From contig NZ_JRVC01000001.1 of the NCBI RefSeq assembly GCF_000807925.1, positions 1 through 64,000 of the forward strand: a DNA stretch of 64,000 nt, given 5' to 3'. Below, in pieces: positions 26,846 to 35,569 of this stretch. Source of the DNA: Novosphingobium subterraneum (lineage in GTDB: Bacteria; Pseudomonadota; Alphaproteobacteria; Sphingomonadales; Sphingomonadaceae). Numbering within the stretch: position 1 is the first letter of the stretch; each line of letters begins with the position of its first letter. The notes beneath the pieces were generated by a model. It saw only the letters and a program-made list of their open reading frames with translations, ran no database searches and had not been told where the DNA came from. The position numbers and the translations under genes were made by a program.

Positions 26846-28155
26846 GCGTTTCAGGCCTGATGATCGCCGCTCCGGCATCGGGAACGGGCAAGACTACGGT
26901 CATGCTGGGCCTGCTGCGAGCGCTGGTTGAAGACGGCGCGGTGGTCCAGCCCTTCAAGAGCGGTCCCGACTATATCGATCCCGCCTTTCACCGCGCCGCC
27001 TGCGGCCGTGCGTCGTTCAACCTCGATACTTGGGCCATGAATGGCGAGCTGATCGCTGCAATCGCGGGAGAGGCTGTTGGCGCGGACATGGTGCTTGCCG
27101 AGGCTTCGATGGGCCTTTTCGATGGTGTCGCGAGCCGGGGTGCCGTTGGCAATGGCGCCAGTGCGGACATTGCACGGACAATGGGCTGGCCGGTTGTGCT
27201 GGTGCTGGACGTGTCCGGACAAGCCCAATCCGCCGCTGCAACGGCGCTCGGTTTCAAGCATCTGGATGACACGCTGCCGTTTGCAGGCGTGATCCTGAAC
27301 CGGGTGGCCAGTCCCCGCCATGAACGGCTGGTGCGCCGGGGGATGGAAGCGATAGGCATGCCTGTGCTGGGTGCCCTGCCCCGGCGCGGCGATCTCACCC
27401 TGCCAGAACGCCATCTCGGTCTGGTCCAGGCTGTCGAGCATCCCGATCTCGAGCGGGCGATATCGGACTATGCCGCATTTCTGCGTGCAAATGTCGATCT
27501 GAATGCCATCCGCCATGCCGCCAGCAGCAACAGCGCCCCGCCTCCGGCCCCCGGCCAACTGCCGCTTCCCCCTGCCCAGCGGATTGCCATCGCCCGCGAT
27601 CCCGCCTTTTCCTTCGTCTATCCCCATGTGCTCGAAGGTTGGCGGCGGGCTGGCGCGGAGATCATGCCCTTCTCGCCATTGGCAAACGAGGCCCCTGCCC
27701 GCGATGCCGATCTTGTCTGGCTGCCGGGCGGCTATCCGGAATTGCACGCAGGGACCATCGCTGCAGCGACGAACTTCCTGACCGGCCTGCGCCATCACGC
27801 CAAGACCCGCCCGGTCCACGGCGAATGCGGCGGCTACATGGTTCTGGGCGAGGCCTTGGTGGACAAGTCGGGAGAACGGCATCGTATGGCCGGCCTGCTG
27901 GGGCTTGTTACCAGCTATGCACAGCGCAAGATGCATCTCGGCTATCGCCAGGCCGAACTGCTGGCACCGATAGCCGGACTGGCCAAAGGCAAAAGACTGC
28001 GCGGCCACGAGTTCCACTACTCGACGATCCTCGAGCAGACAGACGCAGCGCTGGCATGTGTAACCGATGCAGATGGCGTCGCGGTTGCCGAAACAGGCTC
28101 GTATCGCGGCCGCGTGACCGGAACCTTCTTCCACATGATCGCGAACGCATCGTGA
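26842..28155 (+). CDS. cobB: Hydrogenobyrinic acid a,c-diamide synthase CobB
   Basis: 437 aa from ATG 26842. Glutamine-dependent amidotransferase that amidates the a and c side chains before cobalt insertion. The N-terminal ATP-binding domain has ASGTGKTT (residues 12-19) and [14 protein letters not shown]. The C-terminal class I glutaminase domain has [14 protein letters not shown] with the catalytic Cys near residue 329, preceded by [13 protein letters not shown]. The stop overlaps the GTG start of cobA. Confidence 0.96.
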   Translation: MSVSGLMIAAPASGTGKTTVMLGLLRALVEDGAVVQPFKSGPDYIDPAFHRAACGRASFNLDTWAMNGELIAAIAGEAVGADMVLAEASMGLFDGVASRGAVGNGASADIARTMGWPVVLVLDVSGQAQSAAATALGFKHLDDTLPFAGVILNRVASPRHERLVRRGMEAIGMPVLGALPRRGDLTLPERHLGLVQAVEHPDLERAISDYAAFLRANVDLNAIRHAASSNSAPPPAPGQLPLPPAQRIAIARDPAFSFVYPHVLEGWRRAGAEIMPFSPLANEAPARDADLVWLPGGYPELHAGTIAAATNFLTGLRHHAKTRPVHGECGGYMVLGEALVDKSGERHRMAGLLGLVTSYAQRKMHLGYRQAELLAPIAGLAKGKRLRGHEFHYSTILEQTDAALACVTDADGVAVAETGSYRGRVTGTFFHMIANAS

Positions 28156-28874
28156 AAGGGTTCGTATCATTTGTGGGTGCGGGCCCTGGCGATCCCGAGC
28201 TGCTGACCCTTAAAGCCGTTTCTCGTCTTGAGACAGCGCAGGTGGTCCTGTTTGATGATCTGGCTGCGGGACCGATCCTGGCCCGCGCGCGCGATGACGC
28301 TGAACTGGTAGCGGTAGGCAAGCGCGCCGGTCGGCCATCTCCAAGTCAGGCCGAAGTCAGCCGTCTTCTGGTGGACCATGCCCTGGCCGGGAAGCATGTC
28401 ATCCGGCTCAAATCGGGAGATGCTGGCTTGTTCGGCCGACTCGAAGAAGAAATTGAGGCGCTTCGCCATGCGGGAATCTCGTTCGAGATCATTCCTGGCG
28501 TCAGCTCGGCGACCGCCGCAGCGGCAGCTGCCGCGATACCACTGACACGACGCGAGCACGCTAGACGCGTCCAGTTCGTAACCGGACATGGCAAGACTGG
28601 CACTTTACCCGAAGACCTCAATCTATCAGCGCTTGCCGACCCTTGTGCCACAACGGTCGTCTTCATGCCAAAGCGCACATTTCCGGCGCTTGCTGCGCAG
28701 CTTGTCGCGGCAGGACTTGCGGACGATACTGCAGCCTTGTTGGCAGAAAACATTAGCCGACCGGACCAAAGACTTACCAGAAGCACTATTGCCGGACTTG
28801 CTCGGTCACTTGCCGACGGCGGATCGGATGCAACCGCACTGGTGATCTACGGCCCCATGATGGAGGAGGCATGA
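28152..28874 (+). CDS. cobA: Uroporphyrinogen-III C-methyltransferase CobA (SUMT)
   Basis: 240 aa from GTG 28152, which overlaps the cobB stop (GTGA). It methylates uroporphyrinogen III at C2 and C7 to give precorrin-2, the entry step to corrinoids. Motifs are FVGAGPGDPELLTLKAV, LFDDLAAGPILA, VIRLKSGDAGLFGRLEEEI and IIPGVSSATAAAAAAAIPLT. The usual GDPFVFGR motif reads GDAGLFGR here. It is a stand-alone methyltransferase without the CysG dehydrogenase part. Confidence 0.95.
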   Translation: MKGFVSFVGAGPGDPELLTLKAVSRLETAQVVLFDDLAAGPILARARDDAELVAVGKRAGRPSPSQAEVSRLLVDHALAGKHVIRLKSGDAGLFGRLEEEIEALRHAGISFEIIPGVSSATAAAAAAAIPLTRREHARRVQFVTGHGKTGTLPEDLNLSALADPCATTVVFMPKRTFPALAAQLVAAGLADDTAALLAENISRPDQRLTRSTIAGLARSLADGGSDATALVIYGPMMEEA

Positions 28875-29635
28875 TCCACCTCCATCTGATCGGCATAGGC
28901 ACCGGGAATCCCGACCACCTGACGCGTGCTGCAATACGCACAATCAACGCGGTCGATCTCATTCTGCTGCCCCGCAAAGGCGATGCCAAATCAGATCTCC
29001 TGGACCTGCGCCACTCCATCTGTGGCGCCGCATTGGCCTCACCGGTCCGCATGGCCGAGTTCGACATGCCCGTTCGCCGACAGGATGGCGACTACACGCA
29101 GGCCGTCGACGATTGGCACGATGCGATTGCAGCGATTTGGGCAGAGCAGATAGCAGTTCACCTTCCTGATGGTGGGCGGGTCGCGCTGCTCGTGTGGGGC
29201 GATCCGTCGCTTTACGACAGCACACTGCGTATTGCCGATCGGCTCCGGACGGCTGGGGTCGACCTAACTGTTCGCGTCGAACCCGGTATCACCAGCATTC
29301 AGGCTCTTACGGCTGCTCACGCCATCCCGCTGAACGCCTTGGCCGAACCTGTCACGATCACCACCGGCCGCAGGTTGCGCCGGGAAGGCTGGCCGCTGGG
29401 AGTGCACACGATCGTCGTCATGCTCGATTCCGGCTGCGCCTTCGAAGTCCTCGATCCTGCTGGCATCACGATCTGGTGGGGTGCCTATCTGGGCATGTCG
29501 CAAGAAGCACTGGTGCATGGGCCACTTGCCGATTCTGCGCCGCAGATTGCCGCGCGCCGCGCGGAACTGCGCGCTCGCCACGGCTGGATCATGGATGTCT
29601 ACCTGATGCGAAAGGAACGAGCCGATGCCTGCTGA
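28871..29635 (+). CDS. cobF: Precorrin-6A synthase (deacetylating) CobF
   Basis: 254 aa. It methylates C1 of precorrin-5 with loss of acetate, an enzyme specific to the aerobic pathway. It begins HLIGIGTGNPDHLTRAAIRT (SAM loop), followed by LILLPRKGDAKSDLLDLR, VALLVWGDPSLYDSTLRI and VEPGITSIQALTAAHAIPLN. Its 3' end overlaps the cobO start by 11 bp. Confidence 0.96.
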   Translation: MIHLHLIGIGTGNPDHLTRAAIRTINAVDLILLPRKGDAKSDLLDLRHSICGAALASPVRMAEFDMPVRRQDGDYTQAVDDWHDAIAAIWAEQIAVHLPDGGRVALLVWGDPSLYDSTLRIADRLRTAGVDLTVRVEPGITSIQALTAAHAIPLNALAEPVTITTGRRLRREGWPLGVHTIVVMLDSGCAFEVLDPAGITIWWGAYLGMSQEALVHGPLADSAPQIAARRAELRARHGWIMDVYLMRKERADAC

Positions 29636-30251
29636 CCGCGAAGAAGAAGCTGCAAGCGCAGATGCGCGCCATGCCGAGAAAATGCGCAAGATCCAGGCTG
29701 CGCGTAGCACCATGATGGCCACCAAGACCCGCGAGCAGGGGCTGCTGATCGTTCACACTGGCACGGGCAAGGGCAAGACAAGCGCTGCACTCGGTATGGT
29801 CGTGCGCGCAATAGGACATGGCATGAAGGTCGGGGTCGTCCAGTTCGTCAAGGGCGCGATGGCGACAGGCGAAAAGACGGTGTTCGACGCTTTCCCGGAA
29901 AATGTCGAGTTCAAGCCGATGGGTGAAGGTTTCACCTGGGATACGCAAGACCGGACACGCGATATCGCTTCGGCACGTACTGCCTGGGATGAAGTCTGCC
30001 GCATGATCGCCGATCCGGCTTACCAGATGGTGGTAGCCGACGAACTCAACATCGTCCTTCGGTATGACTACCTGCCCTTGGATGAGGTTCTTAAGGCGTT
30101 TGCCGCGAAACCCGAGATGAAACATGTCATCGTCACCGGACGCAATGCGCCCGATGCACTGATCGAGGCGGCCGATCTCGTCACCGAGATGACCATGATC
30201 AAGCACCCTTTCCGCTCGGGCGTGAAGGCGCAGGCAGGGATCGAGTTCTGA
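29625..30251 (+). CDS. cobO: Cob(I)yrinic acid a,c-diamide adenosyltransferase CobO
   Basis: 208 aa. It transfers the adenosyl group from ATP to the reduced corrinoid. Its P-loop is HTGTGKGKTS (residues 44-53). Further family segments are VGVVQFVKGAMATGE, VVADELNIVLRYDYL, HVIVTGRNAPDALIEAADL and the typical ending HPFRSGVKAQAGIEF. It follows cobF with an 11-bp overlap, and its stop overlaps the probable CTG start of bluB. Confidence 0.96.
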   Translation: MPADREEEAASADARHAEKMRKIQAARSTMMATKTREQGLLIVHTGTGKGKTSAALGMVVRAIGHGMKVGVVQFVKGAMATGEKTVFDAFPENVEFKPMGEGFTWDTQDRTRDIASARTAWDEVCRMIADPAYQMVVADELNIVLRYDYLPLDEVLKAFAAKPEMKHVIVTGRNAPDALIEAADLVTEMTMIKHPFRSGVKAQAGIEF

Positions 30252-30895
30252 GCGATCTGCCGCCCCAGTTCGATGCCGAGTTCGCGGCTCGATTTGCGCA
30301 GCTGCTGCGCTGGCGACGCGATGTGCGGCACTTCGAAGCCCGTGCTGTCGCGGAAGAGGAGATGTGTGCGCTGCTGGAGTGTGCCTCCCTCGCGCCTTCG
30401 GTCGGGAATGCGCAGCCCTGGCGGTTCGTGCGCGTGCGTTCATCCACCCTTCGTCAGGCGCTGGCCGACCATGTCGATGCACAGAACGCACAAGCAGCGC
30501 AGCAATATGCCTGCCAAGCCCGGCAGGAACTGTATCGTTCGCTCAAGCTGCATGGCCTTCGCGAAGCCCCGGAACTGATCGTGGTGTTCTGTGATGAGCA
30601 GCCCAAAGCAGGCCATGGACTTGGCATTGTCAGTATGCCGGAGATGTTGCGCTATTCATGCGTGCTGGCGATCCACACACTCTGGCTGGCGGCAAGGCTC
30701 CGCGGCATTGGCGTCGGATGGGTATCGATCCTCGAGCCCGGTGTCATCCGCGCCTTGCTGGACGTACCCGCCGACTGGTCGCTGATTGCACTGCTGTGCT
30801 TCGGATACCCCCAGGACCCGTCCCAGACACCCGAATTGGAGCGGCGGGGCTGGCAAGCCCGGGAACCTGTGACCAACCGAGTGTTCGACCGATGA
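30248..30895 (+). CDS. bluB: 5,6-dimethylbenzimidazole synthase BluB (probable CTG start)
   Basis: About 215 aa if translation begins at CTG 30248. It fragments FMNH2 with O2 to make the lower ligand of cobalamin. The conserved FMN-binding segment RWRRDVRHF is encoded at 30308-30334. The first canonical in-frame start, GTG 30323, would remove most of it. No ATG, GTG or TTG lies in frame before the motif. CTG at 30248 overlaps the cobO stop (CTGA), mirroring the ATGA junctions elsewhere, and gives SDLPPQFDAEFAARFAQLL as expected. Other motifs are LAPSVGNAQPWRFVRV and GIGVGWVSILEP. Confidence 0.9.
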   Translation: MSDLPPQFDAEFAARFAQLLRWRRDVRHFEARAVAEEEMCALLECASLAPSVGNAQPWRFVRVRSSTLRQALADHVDAQNAQAAQQYACQARQELYRSLKLHGLREAPELIVVFCDEQPKAGHGLGIVSMPEMLRYSCVLAIHTLWLAARLRGIGVGWVSILEPGVIRALLDVPADWSLIALLCFGYPQDPSQTPELERRGWQAREPVTNRVFDR

Positions 30896-30920
30896 CCCCC
30901 AATCTATGGAGCAAGAAATT

Positions 30921-31328
30921 ATGTTGATCCCCGTCGAGGACGGCCCTGCCGTAGTAGCATGCAACACCTGCCGACACAGCAGCACCGCAAAGGAGGATGA
31001 CGCCGGTGTGCGTGGTGGCGCGCGTATGGTCGAGGCCCTGCGCGCCGTGCAGGCACGCGATGAACGCTATTCCGGTATCGCGGTGCAGGAAATGCCCTGC
31101 TTGTTCGCCTGCAGCGAATTCTGCACGGTCCATCTTCGTGCGCCAGGCAAAGTCGGGTATGTTCTGGGCCGCTTCACTCCCGATGAAGATGCCGCCGCTG
31201 CCATCCTCGATTATGCCGTCCATTATGCGCAAAGCGAACATGGCCGGGTTCCGTTCAAGGACTGGCCGCAGGGCGTCAAAGGCCACTTCATCACCCGCAC
31301 ACCGCCGCCGGGCTTTGTCGCGCAATGA
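30921..31328 (+). CDS. DUF1636-like putative metal or iron-sulfur binding protein
   Basis: 135 aa from ATG 30921, chosen because GGAG lies 9 nt upstream; ATG 30906 would add five residues. Conserved cysteines occur as CNTCRHS near the N-terminus and MPCLFACSEFCTVHL in the middle, a pattern like thioredoxin-fold [2Fe-2S] or metal-binding proteins. I recall DUF1636 proteins in cobalamin clusters of alphaproteobacteria. The function is not established; a redox or cobalt-handling role is a guess from context. It is coupled to cobT by ATGA. Confidence 0.8.
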   Translation: MLIPVEDGPAVVACNTCRHSSTAKEDDAGVRGGARMVEALRAVQARDERYSGIAVQEMPCLFACSEFCTVHLRAPGKVGYVLGRFTPDEDAAAAILDYAVHYAQSEHGRVPFKDWPQGVKGHFITRTPPPGFVAQ

Positions 31329-32341
31329 GCACGTTTTCTTCCGTCGATGCCTTTGATGCTGCCATTGCCGATATGCCTGCGCCAGATGAAACAGCAATGG
31401 CCAGCGCGCGCAACCGGCAGTCGCAACTGACCAAGCCGCCAGGATCCCTGGGACGGCTGGAAGAGATCGCGATCTTCATGGCCGGTTGGCAAGGCCACGA
31501 AAGACCCCGGCTGGAACGGGGGCGTGCAGTCGTGTTTGCGGGCAATCATGGCGTCACGGCACGGGGCGTGAGCGCCTTTCCTCCCGAAGTCACCCACCAG
31601 ATGGTGGCCAATTTTGAAGCAGGTGGCGCTGCCATCAACGCGCTGTGTGCCGCTGCCGGGCTCGATCTTCAGGTGCTGGCGCTGGAGCTTGACCGGCCAA
31701 CCGCCGATTTCACCTCAGCCCCGGCCATGACCGAAAGCGAATGCCTTGCCGCGCTGTCTTCCGGGGCCGCCATGGTCGAAGCCGGCCTTGATCTCCTTGT
31801 CCCTGGCGAGATGGGCATCGGCAACACCACGGCCGCTGCAGCCCTCTGTGCAAAGGCGCTGGGAGGCGGTGCAGGCGAATGGGTCGGCCCGGGAACGGGG
31901 CTCGATCCGGCGGGCGTGGCGCGCAAGATCGGTGTAATCGAAGCGGCACTCGTCTTCCATCAGGTTGCACCGTCAACGCCTTTCGAAACCCTGCGGCGTC
32001 TGGGCGGGAGGGAAATAGCCGCAATGGCAGGTGCAATTGTCCGTGCAAGGCAACTTCGGGTGCCGGTGCTCCTGGATGGCTTCATCTGCTGCGCTGCCAT
32101 CGCGCCGATCTTTGCCGCCGAACCTGCAATTGTCGACCATTGCCTGGCAGGGCATTGTTCGGCCGAACCTGGTCACAAACGGTTGCTCGAGCGGTTCGGT
32201 CTCGCACCGCTCCTCACTCTGGGCATGCGCCTGGGCGAAGGGAGCGGCGCTGCGGTCGCGGCCCAGATCGTGCGTTCAGCTCTCGCCGCACACAACCAGA
32301 TGGCCACTTTTGCCGAAGCTGGCGTGGCTGCTGGCGTATGA
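31325..32341 (+). CDS. cobT: Nicotinate-nucleotide-dimethylbenzimidazole phosphoribosyltransferase
   Basis: 338 aa (CobU in P. denitrificans naming). It activates DMB to alpha-ribazole phosphate for the lower ligand. Motifs are RQSQLTKPPGSLGRLEEIA, VVFAGNHGVTARGVSAFPPE, GEMGIGNTTAAAALCAKAL and MRLGEGSGAAVAA with the likely catalytic Glu near residue 304. It must not be confused with the CobT chelatase subunit, which is missing here. Its stop overlaps the phosphatase start. Confidence 0.96.
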   Translation: MSTFSSVDAFDAAIADMPAPDETAMASARNRQSQLTKPPGSLGRLEEIAIFMAGWQGHERPRLERGRAVVFAGNHGVTARGVSAFPPEVTHQMVANFEAGGAAINALCAAAGLDLQVLALELDRPTADFTSAPAMTESECLAALSSGAAMVEAGLDLLVPGEMGIGNTTAAAALCAKALGGGAGEWVGPGTGLDPAGVARKIGVIEAALVFHQVAPSTPFETLRRLGGREIAAMAGAIVRARQLRVPVLLDGFICCAAIAPIFAAEPAIVDHCLAGHCSAEPGHKRLLERFGLAPLLTLGMRLGEGSGAAVAAQIVRSALAAHNQMATFAEAGVAAGV

Positions 32342-32907
32342 GCGAGTTTTTCCTGCACCTCATGCGGCATGGCGAGCCCATCCACCCCGGTCTGCTTCTC
32401 GGAAGGACCGATGCGCCTACGACGCCCGAGGGCGTCGCATCATGCGTGGCACAGGTCGAGGAACTGTCGTTCCAGTCGATTGTATGTTCCGATCTCCAGC
32501 GCTCGGCAGAGGCAGCAAGAGCTATCGCCGATCCAAGAGGGCTGCACCCGATCCTCGACTCACGGTGGCGCGAACTGGACTTCGGCGACTGGGACGGTCT
32601 GGCACCCGCTAAGGTCGACAGTGCCGCGATCAGCGCGTTCTGGGACGACCCGGACGCCAATCCGCCACCCGGTGGTGAGCGCTGGTCTGCTCTGGTTTCG
32701 CGCGTGGAAGCGGCCTTGGCCGCAATCCCGCCGCAAGACACGCTGGTCGTAACGCATGGCGGAGCAATCCGGGCTGCGCTGGCCAGCCTGTTCGGCTTCG
32801 GACAGCGGCAGGTCTGGGCGTTTGACCTTCCCTATGCCGCGCTGATCAGCCTGCGGGTCTGGCCGGGAACGCCGCGCTCAGCCCAGATCGCGGGCCTTTG
32901 GACATGA
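32338..32907 (+). CDS. Histidine phosphatase, probable alpha-ribazole phosphatase
   Basis: 189 aa from ATG 32338 (overlaps the cobT stop). Phosphoglycerate-mutase-like fold with the catalytic RHG in LHLMRHGEP (His11) and the second His in LVVTHGGAIRA. Also VCSDLQRSAEAARAI and WRELDFGDWDG. Placed between cobT and cobS, it probably removes the 5'-phosphate from alpha-ribazole phosphate or cobalamin phosphate (Salmonella CobC role). Substrate assignment rests on context. Confidence 0.88.
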   Translation: MSEFFLHLMRHGEPIHPGLLLGRTDAPTTPEGVASCVAQVEELSFQSIVCSDLQRSAEAARAIADPRGLHPILDSRWRELDFGDWDGLAPAKVDSAAISAFWDDPDANPPPGGERWSALVSRVEAALAAIPPQDTLVVTHGGAIRAALASLFGFGQRQVWAFDLPYAALISLRVWPGTPRSAQIAGLWT

Positions 32908-32920
32908 AGCGCCCGATCGC

Positions 32921-33637
32921 ATGAAAGGCTTCCTCATCGCACTCCAGTTCCTCACCCGTTTGCCGACACCCCGGCTCACGGTTTCTGCCGAGGAATTCGC
33001 CCAGTCCATGCGCTGGTTTCCAGCTGCTGGGCTGGTGATTGGCCTTATCGTTGCCGGGGCCGCCTGGGTTGGAGCAAGGACCGATCCCTGGACCGGAGCC
33101 CTTGCCGCCTTGATCGCCTGGGTTCTCGTCACCGGAGCCCTTCACCTGGACGGTCTGGGAGATATGGCCGATGCCAGCGGCGCGGCCCACAAGGACCGCG
33201 AGCGGCTCCTGGCCGTCCTGGCAGATCCGCATGTCGGCAGCTTCGGCGTAACGGCCATCACCATGCAACTGCTGACCAAGCTCGTGCTGCTGCATGGCAT
33301 GATCGAGCACAGCCAGTTTCTGGCACTGATCTGGGTGCCGGTCGCCGCGCGCATCGCGCCGCTGGCATGGACCTTGTTGCTATCGCCGTTGCACGATGGC
33401 CTTGGTGCGCGCTTTCGGGGCGCGATCAGGCCGATCGATCTGGCGCTGTGGGCCGCAGTACTTCTCGCCACCACGGTGGCGTTTCCTGCATTGCTCATTG
33501 CGGTTCCTGCTGCGGCACTATGGGGCCTGTGGATCAAGCGCGCTATTGGCGGCATCTCGGGCGATGGACACGGCGCCGGAATTGAACTGATCGAGGCGGC
33601 GCTGCTGCTGGCGCTTGTCGTGATGGCGGCCGCATGA
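32921..33637 (+). CDS. cobS: Adenosylcobinamide-GDP ribazoletransferase (cobalamin synthase)
   Basis: 238 aa, starting 13 bp after the phosphatase (CobV in P. denitrificans naming). Integral membrane enzyme joining alpha-ribazole to adenosylcobinamide-GDP. It starts IALQFLTRLPTPRL, and has the acidic signature ALHLDGLGDMADASGA, a probable Mg site, plus LADPHVGSFGVTA and GISGDGHGAGIELIEAA. Several hydrophobic segments follow. It overlaps the next gene by ATGA. Confidence 0.95.
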   Translation: MKGFLIALQFLTRLPTPRLTVSAEEFAQSMRWFPAAGLVIGLIVAGAAWVGARTDPWTGALAALIAWVLVTGALHLDGLGDMADASGAAHKDRERLLAVLADPHVGSFGVTAITMQLLTKLVLLHGMIEHSQFLALIWVPVAARIAPLAWTLLLSPLHDGLGARFRGAIRPIDLALWAAVLLATTVAFPALLIAVPAAALWGLWIKRAIGGISGDGHGAGIELIEAALLLALVVMAAA

Positions 33638-34623
33638 CCCGCGATCGCTGGACATGGCACGGCGGCGGCCTCTCTGCGGCCCGCGCGCATTTCGGCGACG
33701 ATGCGCGTGGTTGGATCGATTTTTCCACCGGGATCAATCCGCATGTCTGGCACGGTGCAGGGGCGGTGGAGATCGATTGGCGTGCCCTGCCAGACGAAAT
33801 GGCCCTGCGCGCGCTGGAGCAAGCGGCCGCCGCCAGCTTCGGGTGTCATGCCGATCATGTCTGCGCGGTGCCAGGCACCGAAGTTGGCCTTCGCCTCGCC
33901 GGCAGGGTGCTGGGCGATGACGTCTGCCACGCCGTTCCATCCTATCGCACCCACGGCGAGATGGCGGCCTCCAGCCATCCCGTAACGCTTGGCAATCTGG
34001 CGCTGGCCGATGGATCAAGCCTGATCCTTGCCAACCCCAACAACCCGGATGGCGTCCTGCTTTCTCGGGAAGCCTTGAGCGATCTTCTGGTGCGGCGTGG
34101 TCGGAAAGGGTGGCTGGTAATCGACGAAGCCTTTGCAGACTGCCACCCCGACCACAGTTTCGCCGACCAAGTTGATGATCGGCACAGACTCCTGATCTTT
34201 CGGTCCTTCGGGAAATTCTTTGGCCTCGCCGGATTGCGGCTCGGTTTTGTGCTGGGCCCTCGTCCGATCCTGGCGAGTCTGCGTAAGCAGCTAGGTGCCT
34301 GGCCGGTCTCGGCGGCTGCGATCGCCATCGGCACCCGCGCCTATCAGGATATCGCCTGGCAGGACGCGATGCGGGAGCGCCTCATCGCCGAGGCCACCAG
34401 CTTCGATCAGCGCTTGGCCTCGTTCGGTTTGTTGGCAAGCGGCGCATGCCCACTCTTCCGGCTGATAACGACGCCGGACGCGTCACACCTGTTTGAACGT
34501 CTTGCCCGGGCTGCGATCCTCAGCCGCCCCTTCGCCGATAAACCGGATTGGTTACGCTTTGGCCTGCCCGCCAACGACGAGGCGATGGAGCGTCTCTGTG
34601 CCGTGCTCGAAGACCATGGCTGA
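33634..34623 (+). CDS. cobD: PLP-dependent threonine-phosphate decarboxylase
   Basis: 329 aa (CobC in P. denitrificans naming). Class I/II aminotransferase fold that makes aminopropanol phosphate for the nucleotide loop. It begins WTWHGGGLSAARAHFG and IDFSTGINPHVW. ILANPNNPDGVLLSREAL, LVIDEAFADCHPD and FRSFGKFFGLAGLRLGF follow, with the PLP Lys near residue 193. The 3' end overlaps cbiB by 8 bp. Confidence 0.93.
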   Translation: MTRDRWTWHGGGLSAARAHFGDDARGWIDFSTGINPHVWHGAGAVEIDWRALPDEMALRALEQAAAASFGCHADHVCAVPGTEVGLRLAGRVLGDDVCHAVPSYRTHGEMAASSHPVTLGNLALADGSSLILANPNNPDGVLLSREALSDLLVRRGRKGWLVIDEAFADCHPDHSFADQVDDRHRLLIFRSFGKFFGLAGLRLGFVLGPRPILASLRKQLGAWPVSAAAIAIGTRAYQDIAWQDAMRERLIAEATSFDQRLASFGLLASGACPLFRLITTPDASHLFERLARAAILSRPFADKPDWLRFGLPANDEAMERLCAVLEDHG

Positions 34624-35569
34624 ACCGTTCGCGCTCATGGCCCTGGTGCTGGATGCTGCCATTGGCTGGCCTGGCGCGCTGTATCGCCGTGTCGGACATC
34701 CGGTCGGCCTGTTTGCCCGGATCATCAATGCCTGCGAAGGCGCATGGAACCGGCCAACTCACTCAGACGGCATACGCAAGACGCTCGGCGTCATGACCGT
34801 TCTGATACTGCTGGTGCTGACAATCGGGGCTGGACTTGGCCTTACCGCGCTCGCCCGGCACCTGCTGGGCTCATGCTGGTGGCTTGGTGCCGCAGCACTG
34901 GCCTGGCCCGCTCTGGCCCAACGCAGCCTCTACGATCATGTTCTTCCCATCGCAGTCGCACTGGAGCAGAATGATCTCGAAAGTGCGCGCCATGCCGTCT
35001 CCATGATCGTCGGGCGTGATACCGACACCCTTGATCGCGCGGGTGTGGCACGAGCTGCAATCGAAAGTCTGGCCGAAAGCTTTTGCGACGGCATCGCCGC
35101 GCCGCTGTTCTGGCTGGTTATCGGCGGCCTGCCCGGCGTCTGGGCCTACAAGGCGATCAATACGGCAGACAGCCTGATCGGCCATAAGGAAGCGCGCTGG
35201 CGCGCCTTTGGGTGGGCTGCGGCGCGCACGGACGATGTGATGAACCTGCTGCCGGCTCGGCTTGGCGGCGTCGTGGTATGTCTTGCCGGCGGCGGAGGGT
35301 GGGCCACGCTGTGGCGCGATCACCGCCGCCACGCCTCACCCAATGCAGGCTGGACCGAGGCGGCCATGGCGGGCGCGCTAGATCTCGCGCTCGCGGGACC
35401 AGTGTCCTACGATGGTGTGACCCATGCCAAGGACTGGATCGGCAGCGGGCGGCGCGATGCTGGCGCTGCTGACGTCAGGCGCGCTTTGCGCATTTATGTC
35501 CGCGCCTGCCTGTTGCTCTGGGCCATCGTGGCCGCTCTCACCTGGAAGGATATCGTATGGGCGCTCTGA
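34616..35569 (+). CDS. cbiB: Adenosylcobinamide-phosphate synthase CbiB
   Basis: 317 aa from ATG 34616 (CobD in P. denitrificans naming). Membrane protein that attaches the aminopropanol arm to cobyric acid. Features are [20 protein letters not shown] at the N-terminus, an Ala/Leu-rich membrane region at residues 60-100, [37 protein letters not shown] and [19 protein letters not shown]. It overlaps both neighbouring genes. Confidence 0.94.
   Translation: MAEPFALMALVLDAAIGWPGALYRRVGHPVGLFARIINACEGAWNRPTHSDGIRKTLGVMTVLILLVLTIGAGLGLTALARHLLGSCWWLGAAALAWPALAQRSLYDHVLPIAVALEQNDLESARHAVSMIVGRDTDTLDRAGVARAAIESLAESFCDGIAAPLFWLVIGGLPGVWAYKAINTADSLIGHKEARWRAFGWAAARTDDVMNLLPARLGGVVVCLAGGGGWATLWRDHRRHASPNAGWTEAAMAGALDLALAGPVSYDGVTHAKDWIGSGRRDAGAADVRRALRIYVRACLLLWAIVAALTWKDIVWAL

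Noticed and set aside
30248..30335. Frameshift or truncation at the bluB 5' end
   Set aside because: The frame is continuous through the conserved N-terminal motif to the cobO stop; an unusual start codon explains it without a frameshift.
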